NCBI RefSeq assembly: GCF_022682495.2
Contig: NW_026527269.1
Coordinates: 248,001 to 312,000 of the forward strand
Reading direction: 5' to 3'
DNA from: Desmodus rotundus
Lineage: Eukaryota > Chordata > Mammalia > Chiroptera > Phyllostomidae
DNA length: 64,000 nucleotides
This document shows positions 24,972 to 38,954 of this stretch, piece after piece; the first letter of the stretch is position 1, and every line of letters starts with the position of its first letter. The position numbers were made by a program, and so were the translations under genes. The notes below the pieces were generated by a model. That model saw only the letters and a list, made by a program, of their open reading frames with translations, did no database searches and was not told the DNA's origin.

Positions 24972-27481
24972 GCCGATGTACTCAGAACCCGCACCACAAG
25001 ATTCTAGATCCTCACACACCGCATTCTAGACGCCGTATCCAAGGCAACCATATCCTTGGAAACCGTATCATAGGAACCGCTTATCTCAGGAGGCCATTGT
25101 GCTCAGAACCCGCACCACAAGATTCTATATCCTGACACACCGCATTCTAGAATGCAGTAACCAAGGCACCGTATCCTTGGAAAACGTATCCTAGGAAACC
25201 GCTTATCTCAGGAGGCCGTTGTGCTCAGAACCCGCACCACGAGATTCTAGATCCTGACACACCGCATTCTAGAATGCAGTAACCAAGGCAACCGTATCCT
25301 TGGAAACCGTATCCTAGGAAACCGCTTATCTCAGGAGGCCGTTGTGCTCAGAACCCGCACCACAAGATTCTAGATCCTGACACACCGCATTCTAGAATGC
25401 AGTAACCAAGGCAACCGTATCCTTGGAAACCGTATCCTAGGAAACCGCTTATCTCAGGAGGCCGTTGTGCTCAGAATCGGCACCACAAGATTCTAGATCC
25501 TGACACACCGCATTCTAGAATGCAGTATCCAAGGCAACCGTATCCTTGGAAACCTTATCCTAGGAAACCGCTTATCTCAGGAGGCCGTTGTGCTCAGAAT
25601 CGGCACCACAAGATTCTAGATCCTGACACACCGCATTCTAGAATGCAGTAACCAAGGCAACCGTATCCTTGGAAACCGTATCCTAGGAAACCGCTTATCT
25701 CAGGAGGCCGTTGTGCTCAGAACCCGCACCACAAGATTCTAGATCCTGACACACCGCATTCTAGAATGCAGTAACCAAGGCACCGTATCCTTGGAAACCG
25801 TATCCTAGGAAACGGCTTACCCTGGAGGCCATTGTGCTCAGAACCCGCAACACAAGATTCTAGATCCTGACACACCGCATTCTAGAATGCAGTATGCAAG
25901 GCAACCGTATCCTTGGAAACCGTATCCTAGGAAACCGCTTATATCAGGAGGCCATTGTGCTCAGAACCCGCACCACAAGATTCTAGATCATGACACACAG
26001 CATTCTAGAAGGCAGTATCCAAGGCAACCGTATCCTTGGAAACCGTATCCTAGGAAACCGCTTATCTCAGGAAGCCGTTGTGCTCAGAACCCGCAACACA
26101 AGATTCTAGATCCTGACACACCGCATTCCAGAATGCAGTATCCAAGGCAACCGTATCCTTGGAAACCGTATCCTAGGAAACCGCTTATCTCAGGAGGCCA
26201 TTGTGCTCAGAACCCGCACCACAAGATTCTAGATCCCGACACACCGCATTCTAGAATGCAGTAACCAAGGCAACCGTATCCTTGGAAACCGTATCCTAGG
26301 AAACCGCTTATCTCAGGAGGCCGTTGTGCTCAGAACCGGCACCACAAGATTCTAGATCCCGCCACACCGCATTCTAGAATGCAGTAACCAAGGCAACCGT
26401 ATCCTTGGAAACCGTATCCTAGGAAACCGCTTATCTCAGGAGGCCATTGTGCTCAGAACCCGCACCACAAGATTCTAGATCCTGACACACCGCATTCTAG
26501 AATGCAGTATCCAAGGCAACCGTATCCTTGGAAACCGTATCCAGGGAACCGCTTATCTGAGGAGGCCATTGTGCTCAGAACCCGCACCACCAGATTCTAG
26601 ATCCTGACACACCGCATTCTAGAATGCAGTAACCAAGGCACCGTATCCTTGGAAACCGTATCCTAGGAAACGGCTTACCCTGGCGGCCATTGTGCTCAGA
26701 ACCCGCAACACAAGATTCTAGATCCTGACACACCGCATTCTAGAATGCAGTATCCAAGGCAACCGTATCCTTGGAAACCGTATCCTAGGAAACCGCTTAC
26801 TCTGGAGACGATTGTGCTCAGAACCCGTCCCACAAGATTCTAGATCCTGTTACACCATATTCTAGAACACCGTATCCAAGGCAACCGTATCCTTGGAAAC
26901 CATATCCAAGAAACCACTTATCTCTGGAGACCATTATTTTCAGAATCTGTTCCCAAGATTCTAGATCCTGACACACCACATTCTAGAACGCCGTATGCAA
27001 GGCAACCGTATTCTTGGAGTCCGTATCCTAGGAAACCGCGTATTCCTGTAGACTATTATTCTCTCAACCCGACCAACAATATTCTAGATCCTGACACACC
27101 ACATTCTAGAACACCGTGTCCACGGCAACTGTATCCTGGAAACCCTATCCTAGGAAACCGCTTACTCTAGAGACCATAGAGCTCAGAACCCATCCCACAA
27201 GATGCAAGATCCTGACACACCGCATTCTAGAATGCAGTATCCAAGGCAACCGTATCCTTGGAAACCGTATCCTAGGAAACCGCTTACTCTAGAGACCATA
27301 GAGCTCAGAAACCGTCCCACAAGATGCAAGATCCTGACAAACCGCATTCTAGAATGCAGTATCCAAGGCAACCGTATCCTTGGAAACCGTATCCTAGGAA
27401 ACCGCTTATCTCAGGAGGCCGTTGTGCTCAGAACCCCCACCACAAGATTCTAGATCCTGACACACCGCATTCTAGAATGCA
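24972..27481 (+). repeat. HOR unit V2 in A2, tail replaced
   Basis: Counterpart of U3 at offset 15,911, sharing TGGCGGCCATTG near 26,683 and the same switch after the marker block. Private changes are GAAACCTTATCC near 25,551, ACCCATCCCAC and ACAAACCGC near 27,338. The last two change the marker block that is otherwise constant across copies. Confidence 0.88.
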
Positions 27482-29438
27482 GTAACCAAGGCAACCGTAT
27501 CCTTGGAAACCGTATCCTAGGAAACCGCTTATCTCAGGAGGCCGTTGTGCTCAGAACCCGCACCACAAGATTCTAGATCCTGACACACCGCATTCTAGAA
27601 TGCAGTAACCAAGGCACCGTATCCTTGGAAACCGTATCCTAGGAAACGGCTTACCCTGGAGGCCATTGTGCTCAGAACCCGCAACACAAGATTCTAGATC
27701 CTGACACACCGCATTCTAGAATGCAGTATGCAAGGCAACCGTATCCTTGGAAACCGTATCCTAGGAAACCGCTTATATCAGGAGGCCATTGTGCTCAGAA
27801 CCCGCACCACAAGATTCTAGATCATGACACACAGCATTCTAGAAGGCAGTATCCAAGGCAACCGTATCCTTGGAAACCGTATCCTAGGAAACCGCTTATC
27901 TCAGGAAGCCGTTGTGCTCAGAACCCGCAACACAAGATTCTAGATCCTGACACACCGCATTCCAGAATGCAGTATCCAAGGCAACCGTATCCTTGGAAAC
28001 CGTATCCTAGGAAACCGCTTATCTCAGGAGGCCATTGTGCTCAGAACCCGCACCACAAGATTCTAGATCCCGACACACCGCATTCTAGAATGCAGTAACC
28101 AAGGCAACCGTATCCTTGGAAACCGTATCCTAGGAAACCGCTTATCTCAGGAGGCCGTTGTGCTCAGAACCGGCACCACAAGATTCTAGATCCCGCCACA
28201 CCGCATTCTAGAATGCAGTAACCAAGGCAACCGTATCCTTGGAAACCGTATCCTAGGAAACCGCTTATCTCAGGAGGCCATTGTGCTCAGAACCCGCACC
28301 ACAAGATTCTAGATCCTGACACACCGCATTCTAGAATGCAGTATCCAAGGCAACCGTATCCTTGGAAACCGTATCCAGGGAACCGCTTATCTGAGGAGGC
28401 CATTGTGCTCAGAACCCGCACCACCAGATTCTAGATCCTGACACACCGCATTCTAGAATGCAGTAACCAAGGCACCGTATCCTTGGAAACCGTATCCTAG
28501 GAAACGGCTTACCCTGGAGGCCATTGTGCTCAGAACCCGCAACACAAGATTCTAGATCCTGACACACCGCATTCTAGAATGCAGTATGCAAGGCAACCGT
28601 ATCCTTGGAAACCGTATCCTAGGAAACCGCTTATATCAGGAGGCCATTGTGCTCAGAACCCGCACCACAAGATTCTAGATCATGACACACAGCATTCTAG
28701 AAGGCAGTATCCAAGGCAACCGTATCCTTGGAAACCGTATCCTAGGAAACCGCTTACTCTGGAGACGATTGTGCTCAGAACCCGTCCCACAAGATTCTAG
28801 ATCCTGTTACACCATATTCTAGAACACCGTATCCAAGGCAACCGTATCCTTGGAAACCATATCCAAGAAACCACTTATCTCTGGAGACCATTATTTTCAG
28901 AATCTGTTCCCAAGATTCTAGATCCTGACACACCACATTCTAGAACGCCGTATGCAAGGCAACCGTATTCTTGGAGTCCGTATCCTAGGAAACCGCGTAT
29001 TCCTGTAGACTATTATTCTCTCAACCCGACCAACAATATTCTAGATCCTGACACACCACATTCTAGAACACCGTGTCCACGGCAACTGTATCCTGGAAAC
29101 CCTATCCTAGGAAACCGCTTACTCTAGAGACCATAGAGCTCAGAACCCGTCCCACAAGATGCAAGATCCTGACACACCGCATTCTAGAATGCAGTATCCA
29201 AGGCAACCGTATCCTTGGAAACCGTATCCTAGGAAACCGCTTACTCTAGAGACCATAGAGCTCAGAAACCGTCCCACAAGATGCAAGATCCTGACACACC
29301 GCATTCTAGAATGCAGTATCCAAGGCAACCGTATCCTTGGAAACCGTATCCTAGGAAACCGCTTATCTCAGGAGGCCGTTGTGCTCAGAACCCGCACCAC
29401 AAGATTCTAGATCCTGACACACCGCATTCTAGAATGCA
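27482..29438 (+). repeat. Shortened HOR unit V3 (1,957 bp) in A2
   Basis: Counterpart of U4 at offset 15,911, with the same doubled GTATGCAAGG monomer (27,721 and 28,579). The deletion and internal duplication therefore happened before the macro-duplication. Confidence 0.86.
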
Positions 29439-31272
29439 GTAACCAAGGCAACCGTATCCTTGGAAACCGTATCCTAGGAAACCGCTTATCTCAGGAGGCC
29501 GTTGTGCTCAGAACCCGCACCACAAGATTGTAGATCCTGACACACCGCATTCTAGAATGCAGTAACCAAGGCACCGTATCCTTGGAAACCGTATCCTAGG
29601 AAACGGCTTACCCTGGAGGCCATTGTGCTCAGAACCCGCAACACAAGATTCTAGATCCTGACACACCGCATTCTAGAATGCAGTATGCAAGGCAACCGTA
29701 TCCTTGGAAACCGTATCCTAGGAAACCGCTTATATCAGGAGGCCATTGTGCTCAGAACCCGCACCACAAGATTCTAGATCATGACACACAGCATTCTAGA
29801 AGGCAGTATCCAAGGCAACCGTATCCTTGGAAACCGTATCCTAGGAAACCGCTTATCTCAGGAAGCCGTTGTGCTCAGAACCCGCAACACAAGATTCTAG
29901 ATCCTGACACACCGCATTCCAGAATGCAGTATCCAAGGCAACCGTATCCTTGGAAACCGTATCCTAGGAAACCGCTTATCTCAGGAGGCCATTGTGCTCA
30001 GAACCCGCACCACAAGATTCTAGATCCCGACACACCGCATTCTAGAATGCAGTAACCAAGGCAACCGTATCCTTGGAAACCGTATCCTAGGAAACCGCTT
30101 ATCTCAGGAGGCCGTTGTGCTCAGAACCGGCACCACAAGATTCTAGATCCCGCCACACCGCATTCTAGAATGCAGTAACCAAGGCAACCGTATCCTTGGA
30201 AACCGTATCCTAGGAAACCGCTTATCTCAGGAGGCCATTGTGCTCAGAACCCGCACCACAAGATTCTAGATCCTGACACACCGCATTCTAGAATGCAGTA
30301 TCCAAGGCAACCGTATCCTTGGAAACCGTATCCAGGGAACCGCTTATCTGAGGAGGCCATTGTGCTCAGAACCCGCACCACCAGATTCTAGATCCTGACA
30401 CACCGCATTCTAGAATGCAGTAACCAAGGCACCGTATCCTTGGAAACCGTATCCTAGGAAACGGCTTACCCTGGAGGCCATTGTGCTCAGAACCCGCAAC
30501 ACAAGATTCTAGATCCTGACACACCGCATTCTAGAATGCAGTATCCAAGGCAACCGTATCCTTGGAAACCGTATCCTAGGAAACCGCTTACTCTGGAGAC
30601 GATTGTGCTCAGAACCCGTCCCACAAGATTCTAGATCCTGTTACACCATATTCTAGAACACCGTATCCAAGGCAACCGTATCCTTGGAAACCATATCCAA
30701 GAAACCACTTATCTCTGGAGACCATTATTTTCAGAATCTGTTCCCACGATTCTAGATCCTGACACACCACATTCTAGAACGCCGTATGCAAGGCAACCGT
30801 ATTCTTGGAGTCCGTATCCTAGGAAACCGCGTATTCCTGTAGACTATTATTCTCTCAACCCGACCAACAATATTCTAGATCCTGACACACCACATTCTAG
30901 AACACCGTGTCCACGGCAACTGTATCCTGGAAACCCTATCCTAGGAAACCGCTTACTCTAGAGACCATAGAGCTCAGAACCCGTCCCACAAGATGCAAGA
31001 TCCTGACACACCGCATTCTAGAATGCAGTATCCAAGGCAACCGTATCCTTGGAAACCGTATCCTAGGAAACCGCTTACTCTAGAGACCATAGAGCTCAGA
31101 AACCGTCCCACAAGATGCAAGATCCTGACACACCGCATTCTAGAATGCAGTATCCAAGGCAACCGTATCCTTGGAAACCGTATCCTAGGAAACCGCTTAT
31201 CTCAGGAGGCCGTTGTGCTCAGAACCCGCACCACAAGATTCTAGATCCTGACACACCGCATTCTAGAATGCA
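29439..31272 (+). repeat. Shortened HOR unit V4 (1,834 bp) in A2
   Basis: Counterpart of U5 at offset 15,911, sharing TTCCCACGATTC. The A1 copy has AGAATACAG near 15,111 where this copy has the usual AGAATGCAG, so that change arose in A1 after duplication. GATTGTAG at 29,527 is private to this copy. Confidence 0.86.
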
Positions 31273-33838
31273 GTAACCAAGGCAACCGTATCCTTGGAAA
31301 CCGTATCCTAGGAAACCGCTTATCTCAGGAGGCCGTTGTGCTCAGAACCCGCACCACAAGATTCTAGATCCTGACACACCGCATTCTAGAATGCAGTAAC
31401 AAAGGCACCGTATCCTTGGAAACCGTATCCTAGGAAACGGCTTACTCTGGAGGCCATTGTGGTCAGAACCCGCAACACAAGATTCGAGATCCTGACACAC
31501 CGCATTCTAGAATGCAGTATCCAAGGCAACCGTATACTTGGAAACCGTATCCTAGGAAACCGCTTATCTCAGGAGGCCGTTGTGCTCAGAACCCGCAACA
31601 CAAGATTCTAGATCCTGACACACCGCATTCCAGAATGCAGTATCCAAGGCAACGGTATCCTTGGAAACCGTATCCTAGGAAACCGCTTATCTCAGGAGGC
31701 CGTTGTGCTCAGAACCCGCACCACAAGATTCTAGATCCTGACACACCGCATTCTAGAATGCAGTAACCAAGGCAACCGTATCCTTGGAAACCGTATCCTA
31801 GGAAACCGCTTATCTCAGGCGGCCGATGTGCTCAGAACCCGCACCACAAGATTCTAGATCCTGACACACCGCATTCTAGAATGCAGTAACCAAGGCAACC
31901 GTATCCTTGGAAACCGTATCCTAGGAAACCGCTTATCTCAGGAGGCCGTTGTGCTCAGAACCCGCACCACAAGATTCTAGATCCTGACACACCGCATTCT
32001 AGAATGCAGTATCCAAGGCATCCGTATCCTTGGAAACCGTATCGAGGGAACCGCTTATCTCAGGAGGCCATTGTGCTCAGAACCCGCACCACAAGATTCT
32101 AGATCCTGACACACCGCATTCTAGAATGCAGTAACCAAGGCACCGTATCCTTGGAAACCGTATCCTAGGAAACGACTTACCCTGGAGGCCATTGTGCTCA
32201 GAACCCGCAACACAAGATTCTAGATCCTGACACACCGCATTCTAGAATGCAGTATCCAAGGCAACGGTATCCTTGGAAACCGTATGCTAGGAAACCGCTT
32301 ATCTCAGGAGGCCGTTGTGCTCAGAACCCGCACCACAAGATTCTAGATCCTGACACACCGCATTCTAGAATGCAGTAACAAAGGCACCGTATCCTTGGAA
32401 ACCGTATCCTAGGAAACGGCTTACTCTGGAGGCCATTGTGCTCAGAACCCGCAACACAAGATTCTAGATCCTGACACACCGCATTCTAGAATGCAGTATC
32501 CAAGGCAACCGTATACTTGGAAACCGTATCCTAGGAAACCGCTTATCTCAGGAGGCCGTTGTGCTCAGAACCCGCAACACAAGATTCTAGATCCTGACAC
32601 ACCGCATTCCAGAATGCAGTATCCAAGGCAACGGTATCCTTGGAAACCGTATCCTAGGAAACCGCTTATCTCAGGAGGCCGTTGTGCTCAGAACCCGCAC
32701 CACTAGATTCAGATCCTGACACACCGCATTCCAGAATGCAGTATCCAAGGCAACCGTATCCTTGGAAACCGTATCCTAGGAAACCGCTTATCGCAGGAGG
32801 CCATTGTGCTCAGAACCCGCACCACAAGATTCTAGATCCCGACACACCGCATTCTAGAATGCAGTAACCAAGGCAACCGTATCCTTGGAAACCGTATCCA
32901 GGGAACCGCTTATCTGAGGAGGCCATTGTGCTCAGAACCCGCACCACCAGATTCTAGATCCTGACACACCGCATTCTAGAATGCAGTAACCAAGGCACCG
33001 TACCCTTGGAAACCGTATCCTAGGAAACGGCTTACCCTGGAGCCCATTGTGCTCAGAACCCGCAACACAAGATTCTAGATCCTGACACACCGCATTCTAG
33101 AATGCAGTATCCAAGGCAACCGTATCCTTGGAAACCGTATCCTAGGAAACCGCTTACTCTGGAGACGATTGTGCTCAGAACCCGTCCCACAAGATTCTAG
33201 ATCCTGTTACACCATATTCTAGAACACCGTATCCAAGGCAACCGTATCCTTGGAAACCATATCCAAGAAACCACTTATCTCTGGAGACCATTATTTTCAG
33301 AATCTGTTCCCAAGATTCTAGATCCTGACAAACCACATTCTAGAACGCCGTATGCAAGGCAACCGTATTCTTGGAGTCCGTATCCTAGGAAACCGCGTAT
33401 TCCTGTAGACTATTATTCTCTCAACCCGACCAACAATATTCTAGATACTGACACACCACATTCTAGAACACCGTGTCCACGGCAACTGTATCCTGGAAAC
33501 CCTATCCTAGGAAACCGCTTACTCTAGAGATCATAGAGCTCACAACCCGTCCCACAAGATGCAAGATCCTGACACACCGCATTCTAGAATGCAGTATCCA
33601 AGGCAACCGTATCCTTGGAAACCGTATCCTAGGAAACCGCTTACTCTAGAGACCATAGAGCTCAGAAACCGTCCCACAAGATGCAAGATCCTGACACACC
33701 GCATTCTAGAATGCAGTATCCAAGGCAACCGTATCCTTGGAAACCGTATCCTAGGAAACCGCTTATCTCAGGAGGCCGTTGTGCTCAGAACCCGCACCAC
33801 AAGATTCTAGATCCTGACACACCGAATTCTAGAATGCC
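31273..33838 (+). repeat. Rearranged HOR unit V5 (2,566 bp) in A2
   Basis: Counterpart of U6. The offset to A1 is 15,911 before and 15,910 after the 1-bp deletion at about 32,709. Private changes include AACGACTTAC, GTACCCTTGG and GGAGCCCATTG. The 979-bp internal repeat (31,512 and 32,491) is conserved. Confidence 0.85.
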
Positions 33839-36333
33839 TTATCCAAGGCAACCGTATCCTTGGAAACCGTATCCTAGGAAACCGCTTATCTCAGGAGGCC
33901 GTTGTGCTCAGAACCCGCACCACAAGATTCTAGATCCTGACACACCGCATTCTAGAATGCAGTATCCAAGGCAACCGTATCCTTGGAAACCGTATCCTAG
34001 GAAACGGCTTACCCTGGAGGCCATTGTGCTCAGAACCCGCAACACAAGATTCTAGATCCTGACACACCGCATTCTAGAATGCAGTATCCAAGGCAACCGT
34101 ATCCTTGGAAACCGTATGCTAGGAAACCGCTTATCTCAGGAGGTCATTGTGCTCAGAACCCGCACCACAAGATTCTAGATCCTGACACACCGCATTCTAG
34201 AATGCAGTATCCAAGGCAACCGTATCCTTGGAAACCGTATCCTAGGAAACGGCTTATCTCAGGAGGCCATTGTGCTCAGAACCCGCACCACAAGATTCTA
34301 GATCCTGACACACCGAATTCTAGAATGCCTTATCCAAGGCAACCGTATCCTTGGAAACCGTATCCTAGGAAACCGCTTATCTCAGGAGGCCGTTGTGCTC
34401 AGAACCCGCACCACAAGATTCTAGATCCTGACACACCACATTCTAGAATGCAGTATCCAAGGCAACCGTATCCTTGGAAACCGTATCCAAGGAAACGGCT
34501 TATCTCAGGAGGCCGTTTGCTCAGAACCCGCACCGCAAGATTCTAGATCCTGACACACCACATTCTAGAATGCAGTAACCAAGGCAACCGTATCCTTGGA
34601 AACCGTATCCTAGGAAACCGCTTATCTCAGGAGGCCGTTGTGCTCAGAACCCGCACCACAAGATTCTAGATCCTGACACACCGCATTCTAGAATGCAGTA
34701 ACCAAGGCAACGGTATCCTTGGAACCCGTATCCTAGGAAACCGCTTATCTCAGGAGGCCGTTGTGCTCAGAACCCGCACCACAAGATTCTAGATCCTGAC
34801 AAACCGAATTCTCGAATGCAGTAACCAAGGCAACCGTATCCTTGGAAGCCGTATCCTTGGAAACCGCTTATCTCAGGAGGCCGTTGTGCTCAGAACCCGC
34901 ACCACAAGATTCTAGATCCTGACACACCACATTCTAGAATGCAGTAACCAAGGCACCGTATCCTTGGAAACGGTATCCTAGGAAGCGGCTTACTCTGGAG
35001 GCCATTGTGCTCAGAACCCGCAACACAAGATTCTAGATCCTGACACACCGCATTCTAGAATGCAGTATCCAAGGCAACCGTATCCTTGAAAACCGTATCC
35101 TAGGAAACCGCTTATCTCAGGAGGCCGTTGTGCTCAGAACCCGCACCACAAGATTCTAGATCCTGACACACTGCATTCTAGAATGCAGTAACCAAGGCAA
35201 CCGTATCCTTGGAAACCGTATCCTAGGAAACCGCTTATCTCAGGAGGCCATTGTGCTCAGAACCCGCACCACAAGATTCTAGATCCTGACACACCGCATT
35301 CTAGAATGCAGTAACCAAGGCACCGTATCCTTGGAAACCGTATCCTAGGAAACCGCTTATCTCAGGAGGCCGTTGTGCTCAGAACCAGCACCACAAGATT
35401 CTAGATCCTGACACACCGCATTCTAGAATGCAGTAACCAAGGCAACCGTATCCTTGGAAACCGTATCCTAGGAAACCGCTTATCTCAGGAGGCCGTTGTG
35501 CTCAGAATCGGCACCACAAGATTCTAGATCCTGACACACCGCATTCTAGAATGCAGTAACCAAGGCAACCGTAATCTTGGAAACCGTATCCTAGGAAACC
35601 GCTTATCTCAGGAGGCCGGTGTGCTCAGAACCCGCACCACAAGATTATAGATCCTGAACTCCACAATCTAGAAAGCCGTATGCAAGGCAACCGTATCCTT
35701 GAGGACCGAATCCTAGTAAACCGCGTATCCCTGGAGACCATTGTGCTCAGATCCTGTCCCACAAGATTCTAGACCCTGACACACCACTTTCTAGAATGCA
35801 GTATCCAAGGCAACCGTATCCTTGGAAACCGAATCCTAGGAACCCGCTTATATCTCTAGACCATTGTCCTTAGAACCCATCTCTCAAGATTCTAGATTCT
35901 GACACACCACATTCTAGAATGCAGAATAAGAGGCAACCGTATCCTTGGAAACCGTATCCTAGGAAACCGCTTATATCTGGAGGCCATTGTGCTCAGAACC
36001 GGCAGCACCATATTCTAGATCCTGACACAACACATTATAGTACCCAGTATCCAAGGAAACCGTATCCTTGGAAACCGTATCCTAGGAAACCCCTTATATC
36101 TGGGGCCATTTTGCTCAGAACCAGCCCCACAAGATTATAGATCCTGACACACCGCATTCTAGAATGCAGTATCCAAGGCTACCGTATCCCTAGAAACCGT
36201 ATCCTAGAAAACCGCTTATCTCAGGAGGCGGTTGTGCTCAGAACCAGCCAAACAAGATTCTAGATCCTGACACACCGCATTCTAGAATGCAGTATCCAAG
36301 GCAACCGTATCCTTGGAAACCGTATCCAGGGAA
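33839..36333 (+). repeat. A2 tail with diverged cluster (35,646-36,255)
   Basis: Same order as A1 17,929-20,423 at offset 15,910. One visible difference is TATCCCTAGAAACC (near 36,187) where A1 has TATCCCTACAAACC (near 20,277). The copy continues past the diverged cluster into ATCCAGGGAACCGCTTATC, the unbroken version of the sequence interrupted at the A1/A2 join. Confidence 0.87.
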
Positions 36334-37440
36334 CCGCTTATCTCAGGAGGCCATTGTGCTCAGAACCCGCACCACAAGATTCTAGATCCAGACACACCGC
36401 ATTCTAGAATGCAGTAACCAAGGCACCGTATCCTTGGAAACCGTATCCTAGGAAACGGCTTATCTCAGGAGGCCGTTGTGCTCAGAACCCGCACCACAAG
36501 ATTCTAGATCCTGACACACCGCATTCTAGAATGCAGTAACCAAGGCAACCGTATCCTTGGAAATCGTATCCTAGGAAACCGCTTATCTCAGGAGGCCGTT
36601 GTGCTCAGAACCCGCACCACAAGATTCTAGATCCTGACACACCGCATTCTAGAATGCAGTAACCAAGGCAACCGTATCTTTGGAAACGGTATCCTAGGAA
36701 GCGGCTTACTCTGGAGGCCATTGTGCTCAGAACCCGCAACACAAGATTCTAGATCCTGACACACCGCATTCTAGAATGCAGTATCCAAGGCAACCGTATC
36801 CTTGGAACCCGTATCCTAGGAAACCGCTTATCTCAGGAGGCCGTTGTGCTCAGAACCCGCACCACAAGATTCTAGATCCTGACAAACGGCATTCTCGAAT
36901 GCAGTAACCAAGGCAACCGTATCCTTGGAAGCCGTATCCTTGGAAACCGCTTATCTCAGGAGGCCATTGTGCTCAGAACCCGCACCACAAGATTCTAGAT
37001 CCTGACACACCGCATTCTAGAATGCAGTATCCAAGGCAACCGTATCCTTGGAAACCGTATCCAGGGAACCGCTTATCTCAGGAGGCCATTGTGCTCTGAA
37101 CCCGCACCACAAGATTCTAGATCCAGACACACCGCATTCTAGAATGCAGTAACCAAGGCACCGTATCCTTGGAAACCGTATCCTAGGAAACGGCTTATCT
37201 CAGGAGGCCGTTTGCTCAGAACCCGCACCACAAGATTCTAGATCCTGACACACCGCATTCTAGAATGCAGTAACCAAGGCAACCGTATCCTTGGAAACCG
37301 TATCCTAGGAAACCGCTTATCTCAGGAGGCCGTTGTGCTCAGAACCCGCACCGCAAGATTCTAGATCCTGACACACCGCATTCTAGAATGCAGTAACCAA
37401 GGCAACCGTATCCTTGGAACCCGTATCCTAGGAAACCGCT
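36334..37440 (+). repeat. Transition segment with 735-bp direct duplication
   Basis: GTATCCAGGGAACCGC at 36,322 recurs at 37,057 (735 bp, six monomers). Both are followed by GATCCAGACACACC, then GGCACCG, then CCTAGGAAACGGC. Other monomers echo the A tails (GGAAGCCGTATCCTTGG near 36,927 as at 18,936; ACAAACGGCATTCTCG near 36,882). This is a locally rearranged stretch between regions A and C. Confidence 0.75.
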
Positions 37441-38954
37441 TATCTCAGGAGGCCATTGTGCTCAGAACGCGAACCACAAGATTCTAGATCCTGACACACC
37501 GCATTCTAGAATGCAGTATCCAAGGCAACCGTATCCTTGGAAACCGTATCCCTGGAAACCGCTTATCTCAGGAGGCAATTGCGCTCAGAACCCGCACCAA
37601 AAGATTCTAGATCCTGACACACCGCATTCTAGAATGCAGTAACCAAGGCAACCGTATCCTTGGAAACCGTATCCTAGGAAACCGCTTATCTCAGGAGGCC
37701 ATTGTGCTCAGAACCCGCACCAGAAGATTCTAGACCCTGACACACCGCATTCTAGAATGCAGTATCCAAGGCAACCGTATCCTTGGAAATCGTATCCTAT
37801 GAAACCGCTTATCTCAGGAGGCCATTGTGCTCAGAACCCGCACCACAAGATTCTAGATCCTGACACACCGCATTCTAGAATGCAGTAACCAAGGCAACCG
37901 TATCCTTGGAAACCGTAACCTAGGAAACCGCTTATCTCAGGAGGCCATTGTGCTCAGAACCCGCACCACAAGATTCCAGATCCTGACACACCGTATTCTA
38001 GAATGCAGTATCCAAGGCAACCGTATCTTTGGAAACCTTATCCTAGGAAACCGCTTATCTCCGGAGGCCATTGTGCTCAGAACCCGCACCACAAGATTCT
38101 AGATCCTGACACACCGCATTCTAGAATGCAGTATCCAAGGCAACCGTATCCTTGGAAACCTTATCCTAGGAAACCGCTTATCTCAGGAGGCCATTGTGCT
38201 CAGAACCCGCACCACAAGATTCTAGATCCTGACACACCGCATTCTAGAATGCAGTATCCAAGGCAACCGTATCCTTGGAAACCGTATCCTAGGAAACCGC
38301 TTATCTCAGGAGGCCATTGTGCTCAGAAACCGCACCACAAGATTCTAGATCCTGACACACCGCATTCTAGAATGCAGTAACCAAGGCAACCGTATCCTTG
38401 GAAACCGTATCCTAGGAAACCGCTTATCTCAGGAGGCCATTGTGCTCAGAACCCGCACCACAAGATTCTAGATCCTGACACACCGCATTCTAGAATGCAG
38501 TATCCAAGGCAACCGTATCCTTGGAAACCTTATCCTAGGAAACCGCTTATCTCAGGAGGCCATTGTGCTCAGAACGCGAACCACAAGATTCTAGATCCTG
38601 ACACACCGCATTCTAGAATGCAGTATCCAAGGGAACCGTATCCTTGGAAACCGTATCCCTGGAAACCGCTTATCTCAGGAGGCAATTGCGCTCAGAACCC
38701 GCACCAAAAGATTCTAGATCCTGACACACCACATTCTAGAATGCAGTAACCAAGGCAACCGTATCCTTGGAAACCGTATCCTAGGAAACCGCTTATCTCA
38801 GGAGGCCATTGTGCTCAGAACCCGCACCAGAAGATTCTAGACCCTGACACACCGCATTCTAGAATGCAGTATCCAAGGCAACCGTATCCTTGGAAACCGT
38901 ATCCTAGGAAACCTCTTATCTCAGGAGGCCATTGTGCTCAGAACCCGCACCACA
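37441..38954 (+). repeat. Region C, left flank of D1
   Basis: Main-subfamily monomers with the region C variant set: GAACGCGAACC, TATCCCTGGAAACC plus GGCAATTGCGCTC plus CACCAAAAG, CCAGAAGATTCTAGACCC, TCCTATGAAACC, ATCTTTGGAAACC plus CTTATCTCCGG, and CAGAAACCGC. The last part (38,495-38,954, with AAGGGAACCG) recurs at offsets of 12,041 (50,536) and 18,552 (57,047). Confidence 0.85.

Larger units (their letters stand above)
20424..36333 (+). repeat. Macro-unit A2 (15,910 bp), direct copy of A1
   Basis: The join with A1 is visible: the left side has ATCCAGGGAACCGCT (as at 36,325), and it continues into CTTCTCAGG (as at 1,950). The order of variants then follows A1. The length difference of 2,568 bp is accounted for by one 2,690-bp unit fewer, one 123-bp monomer more near 21.5 kb, and a 1-bp deletion (GATTCAGATCC for GATTCTAGATCC) at about 32,709. 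Private substitutions include ACCCATCCCAC (27,189), CCCCCACC (27,434), GATTGTAG (29,527), AACGACTTAC (32,172) and GGAGCCCATTG (33,040). Confidence 0.9.

Noticed and set aside
20424..36333. A2 as a simple assembly duplication of A1
   Set aside because: A2 has private substitutions, a 1-bp deletion, one extra monomer and one HOR unit fewer, which argues for a real second copy. Read depth is still needed to settle it.
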